Source of the DNA: Plotosus lineatus
Taxonomy: Eukaryota > Chordata > Actinopteri > Siluriformes > Plotosidae
Length of the DNA: 64,000 nucleotides
Direction: 5' to 3'
Assembly (NCBI GenBank): GCA_024760905.1
Contig: CM045746.1
Coordinates: forward strand, 4,737,501 to 4,801,500
Below are positions 60,640 to 64,000 of this stretch, piece after piece. How positions within the stretch are numbered: position 1 is the first letter of the stretch; the number at the start of each line of letters is the position of its first letter. Made by a program: the position numbers and the translations under genes. The notes under the pieces are model-generated. The model was given only the letters and a program-made list of their open reading frames with translations. It did no database searches and was not told the DNA's origin.

Positions 60640-60900
60640 GCTGATCGCCAATCTCAGTTGACTCTGCTCAAAGGTGGGATACACCACGAATAGAGTACAC
60701 CACACTCGTATCTAGGGGTAATTTGGAACAGCCAATTAGCATTATATGCATGGATTTAACTGTGGGAGGAAAAACAAAGCAAACATGGGGATAACATGCA
60801 AACTCCACACAGAAAGATCCTCACTGAGCCTAGGGCTTGAACCTAGGCCTCTCCTGTTGTGAGGTGGACGTACTAACCACTGCACCACCATGCCAACCTT
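60640..60900. repeat. Dispersed fish repeat
   Basis: GGGGTAATTTGGAACAGCC, AACATGCAAACTCCACAC and TGTTGTGAGGTGGACGTACT match 11336-11600. Confidence 0.6.
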
Positions 60901-61551
60901 GGATGCTTCAGATATTAATGAAATAAATAACATCTAAAATAATTTACTTCTTACATGATCTATAACATGTTACACGCTTGCCTCTAGCCTCTTCATGACC
61001 TGAGTAGGATTAAATGATTCAGTAGTGAGTGATGAGATCCATGTCACATACAGCAGGTTGTGGTAAACTTGTAGGATTGCTGAAACCTCCCAGTCTGTAG
61101 GAACCAGTAAGAGATATTAAAGAAGGAGTGAGATTCAGAGCCACTGGCTAGAAATCTATACACACTAACAAATGCAGATTTTGAATTTAAACTCAAAACA
61201 GTTAAAACTGAGCACTCATAACTATTCATGTATGACATGAAGAGATGGTATTATCTATCCAGTGGAGTGTGGGAGAGGAGTGCAGCTCCTGCTGTCTAGC
61301 AGTGTCATTCATTCTGAGGGGTTTGTACATGTGTGTTGATTGATCTGGTGTGAATCTGATCTCAGGAAAGAATTTAGGCAACTCTGTGATGTACACGTCA
61401 TGGAAGTCTTCATGTATGAATTAACATGAGCTATCAATCTATTGAGCTGAAGAAGCTACTCAAACCCCAGCAACCCATTAGAGGTATTTTTCTTTCATAC
61501 ATGGCTTATTGAAATGCTAAATTCTGATTGATCATTTATGGCATTCAGAGG
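60901..61551. other. Intergenic stretch before the retroviral LTR
   Basis: No repeat or reading frame recognised; ordinary AT-rich DNA. Confidence 0.6.
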
Positions 61552-62217
61552 TGTAAGAACTCTCTTTGTGAAGGAAGCTAATTGTAAGAACTCTCTCCGT
61601 GGAGGAAGCTCTTAGATAAACCTGCACGACCTGGATTCCTGCATCTCAACGTCTAGGAGTACTCTGGGAGCAACAGACAACGAACCACACGAGTGAAATC
61701 AGTCTGGTTTATTCATCGGAAGCTCCTCGAACACATGCAGTGTCCGCTTATTTATACAGAGGGATGTGCGTGCAAAGCAATAATTGCGTGTTCACAAAGC
61801 ATTAACATATATGTTTGTGCACTGCGGCACTTAACACTTGGGGATGTGCATGCAAAGTAGTAATTGCGTGTTCACAAAGCATTTCCATATATATGTTTGT
61901 GCCCTGCGGCGCTTAACACTTGGGGATATGCATGTAAAGCAATAATTGCATGTTCACAAAGCATTTCCATATATATGTTTGTGCCCTGCAGCACTTAACA
62001 CTTGGCTAATTCCATTTCAAAGCAATTCCTCATTGTTACATTGTTACTTTCCGAATCCCACACCCGAACCGAAACACGACACAGGAACACCCACCCAACA
62101 GTTTCATGTGCCTGGCGCACATGTCACAATTACAAGTAGAACAGGAAGCTTTAGATACACAGAAGTTACAATACACACATAGTTGCATCTCATTTATCCT
62201 ATCAATTTATTCCTTCA
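61552..62217 (-). mobile_element. 3' LTR of an endogenous retrovirus
   Basis: On the minus strand: a polypurine tract (AAAAAGAGGGG, about 62219-62229), U3 with three repeats, TATAAATA at about 61750-61757, AATAAA at about 61707-61712, and an end ...TTCTTACA. The left edge is ambiguous because TGTAAGAACTCTCT occurs twice (61552 and 61583). The 5' LTR must lie right of the window. Confidence 0.72.
61762..62005. repeat. Three tandem 82-bp U3 repeats
   Basis: Units begin at 61762, 61842 and 61924, each with GTTCACAAAGCATT, ATATATGTTTGTGC and CTTAACACTTGG. They sit directly upstream of the TATA box in the viral sense, the usual position of enhancer repeats. Confidence 0.9.
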
Positions 62218-62493
62218 ATCCCCTCTTTTTATACTATGAAATATGTATAAATTCTGTAGCGGCACGCCGGAGCCCTCTCTTTCTTGTGGCATTCCAGAGG
62301 TGTTTTTTTCTTCGTGTGGAATGTTGGACACCGTAGGGAAGAAACCAGGCCGTGGTTGCGCCGAGGCTGGTGCTTGAAGGGCAGGCAGAGCCCCATCGCC
62401 CTTCGCCCACGTACCTCGGGGCTCCGGTAGCCTTCCCGTCCGGATGTATCCAAGCATTACACACACACACACGACGTATTCTTGGGTCCGTAG

Positions 62494-62841
62494 TCATCGC
62501 CGGATGTATCCACACGACGTATTCTTGGGTCCATAGTCATCGACAGAGGCGGAGGGCAGGCGGGTATATCGGGGTTCGCTGAAGGAACTGGCCAGGACCC
62601 AGATTCGATTCATCAAACACCTAAAAATACAGGGTCCAAACACGCAAACCAACAACAAACATATACATACGGGAACAAGCATGGTTAAATACGGGGTAAA
62701 CATGCCGAAAAGAGAGTGGAGGAATCCACAGCCATAGTTTGGACTTTCGTCGTGTCGCAGTTGGTCCGCTACGTCACGCATTTTTTGTAAAGCCTGAGAT
62801 ATATTGCCCCCAGGTGAGTCATTCGGTGGGATGTAGGTCAA
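62494..62841 (-). pseudogene. env: Endogenous retrovirus envelope: rest of TM
   Basis: It continues the transmembrane subunit after a one-base frame change at about 62838-62841. It has a short ectodomain segment, a membrane anchor of about 25 hydrophobic residues (roughly residues 52-77 of this frame) and a cytoplasmic tail of about 38 residues to a stop at 62494. With the break, no membrane-anchored envelope can be made from the normal frame. Confidence 0.8.
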
Positions 62842-63845
62842 CAGTATTCGCTTATAAGAACGCAGACCCCACCTTCCTTTGCGAGCAGTGCGTCAAGTGC
62901 CATACGATTCTGGGTGGCCATAAGCCTCAGGGCCGTCAGTTCCTGTTTGATTCCGTCGACGGCTAGGATGGTGTTGTTTACAAACACAGCGAGCCTATAG
63001 TGAACCTTATTCAGTTGTCGGCGAATATTACCCACACCGAAGTTTGGGAACAGGATTTCCGCAAATCTCGTGCCCTCACTTACCAATTGGTGCTCTTCGG
63101 GCACCTCAAGATCATTAAGGGCCGACGTGGAGCGTTTCCGACGAGCTAAGGAAGGAAACTGTTTGGAGAAAAGGGTGAGGGATGTTTCAATCCGGACGAG
63201 CGCACACCTACCTCGCTGTAGCTTCGGAAGATACAACCACAGTTGACCATTGCCACAATCCCAATACCAATCAGGAATCCATAAAGGTCGTTCCTGATTG
63301 AACGTTATCCTACCTGCGCTGTCAATTGCTAAATTAATGGTGTGATTACATCTAACCGGATCTAATCCTTGTTCCCAGTGAGATGTTTGATTGCCTTGTA
63401 ATTCAACGCATTGTTCTGCATCATCTGTGTCCGTTGTACAGTCATTCTGTGCCTCCCGATCAGGTTCTGTGCCATTACCTGAGTATCGCCAAAAACATAT
63501 GGTGGGATACTGCATCCTTAGGTCCCAATGCATGGAAAAGCCTGAATTTGGGTCGAGGTGGCATCTCAGAAATACTTTCGCTTGATTAAATGTTCCCCAC
63601 TCACCCCGTACGCATGTCATGTTTATAGTGGTGTAATTGTCCCGTGCTGGGGTATATACATACGGGGTTCCTCCATCATGGGGAAAGAGAGAGCAAACAA
63701 TACATTCTTCCTGGGTCACATCTCGTTTTACCGTGAAATTTAAATACTGCCAGAACATGTTATTTTCTGGATGACGGTAATGTGTGCACCAACCCGGGAC
63801 CACGCATAGTAGCCCGATTAAGAGCAGGGCATAAGAGGTATACAT
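62838..63845 (-). pseudogene. env: Endogenous retrovirus envelope: SU and start of TM
   Basis: 335 codons open from ATG at 63843-63845. It shows an N-terminal hydrophobic signal peptide (residues 1-20), a C-x-x-C motif at residues 48-51, and about seven N-glycosylation sites. A basic furin-type cleavage motif lies at 235-238, a heptad-like helix around 275-320, and a C-x6-C motif at the very end. This is the layout of gamma-type envelopes. The frame ends in a stop exactly at the C-x6-C(C) motif, and the rest of TM continues in another frame (62494-62841). Resemblance to fish gamma/epsilon-type ERV envelopes is from general knowledge. A candidate splice acceptor lies near 63968. Confidence 0.85.
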
Positions 63846-63959
63846 AAGTTGGATTTTAAATGGGCGTTATCCGACCCGTGTGCGAGAGGATGTGGTGGTG
63901 ATACTTAGGTATCTGGATCAGGTCAAGACGAGTAAGTCATTCACCCCAGAAGGGCTGGT

Positions 63960-63985
63960 ATCTCGAGACCTGAAAGAAAGGTAAA
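63960..63985 (-). promoter_or_regulatory. Candidate env splice acceptor
   Basis: On the minus strand a pyrimidine tract TTTACCTTTCTTTCAG precedes the envelope start by about 120 bases. Sub-genomic env RNAs of simple retroviruses are spliced at such a site; the assignment is by position only. Confidence 0.4.
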
Positions 63986-64000
63986 TGAGGACAAAAATTT

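Overview
The window is TE-rich genomic DNA of a ray-finned fish, most likely a teleost. Evidence is a vertebrate-style multi-exon chromatin gene, several Tc1/mariner and hAT elements, tRNA-headed SINEs, an RTE-clade LINE in about ten copies, a Penelope-like fragment, and long CA/TG, TA and TATG microsatellites. There is no bacterial or phage content.

One real host gene is present: the 3' part of a KMT2B-type (MLL2/MLL4-nomenclature) histone H3K4 methyltransferase on the + strand. I could place 23 consecutive coding exons from 2292 to the stop at 50249-50251. Every splice phase agrees, and the exons sum to 5424 nt, that is 1807 codons plus stop. In order they encode the end of PHD2 and PHD3, the bromodomain region, the extended PHD (PHD4), FYRN, a large disordered exon with a taspase-1-like site, FYRC, the WDR5-interacting (Win) motif, and SET plus post-SET. 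The N-terminal exons (AT hooks, CXXC, PHD1) lie left of the window. Several diagnostic residues favour KMT2B over KMT2A. A 1.65-kb 3' UTR follows, with AATAAA at 51903.

The introns, notably 12700-29902, 32613-39556 and 43345-49349, are packed with mobile elements, many nested. Clear insertions include a 2.75-kb hAT with 8-bp target duplication inside an RTE element (15626-18379). There is also an RTE, Tigger-like, hAT, SINE nest (about 44090-48450). Downstream, an RTE copy sits inside a Tc1 element (about 56347-60585) with a 14-bp near-identical target duplication. The SINE family has a tRNA-like head and carries segments matching both the 5' and 3' ends of the resident RTE, so the two look like an autonomous/non-autonomous pair.

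The right end (about 61552-64000, minus strand) is the 3' end of an endogenous retrovirus: an LTR with TATA box, polyadenylation signal and three 82-bp U3 repeats, a polypurine tract, and an envelope gene broken once by a frame change.

I found no operon-like or defence-like system. The most unusual structures are the SINE/RTE relationship, two long near-perfect palindromes (11788-11957 and 14553-14666), and the nested insertions.
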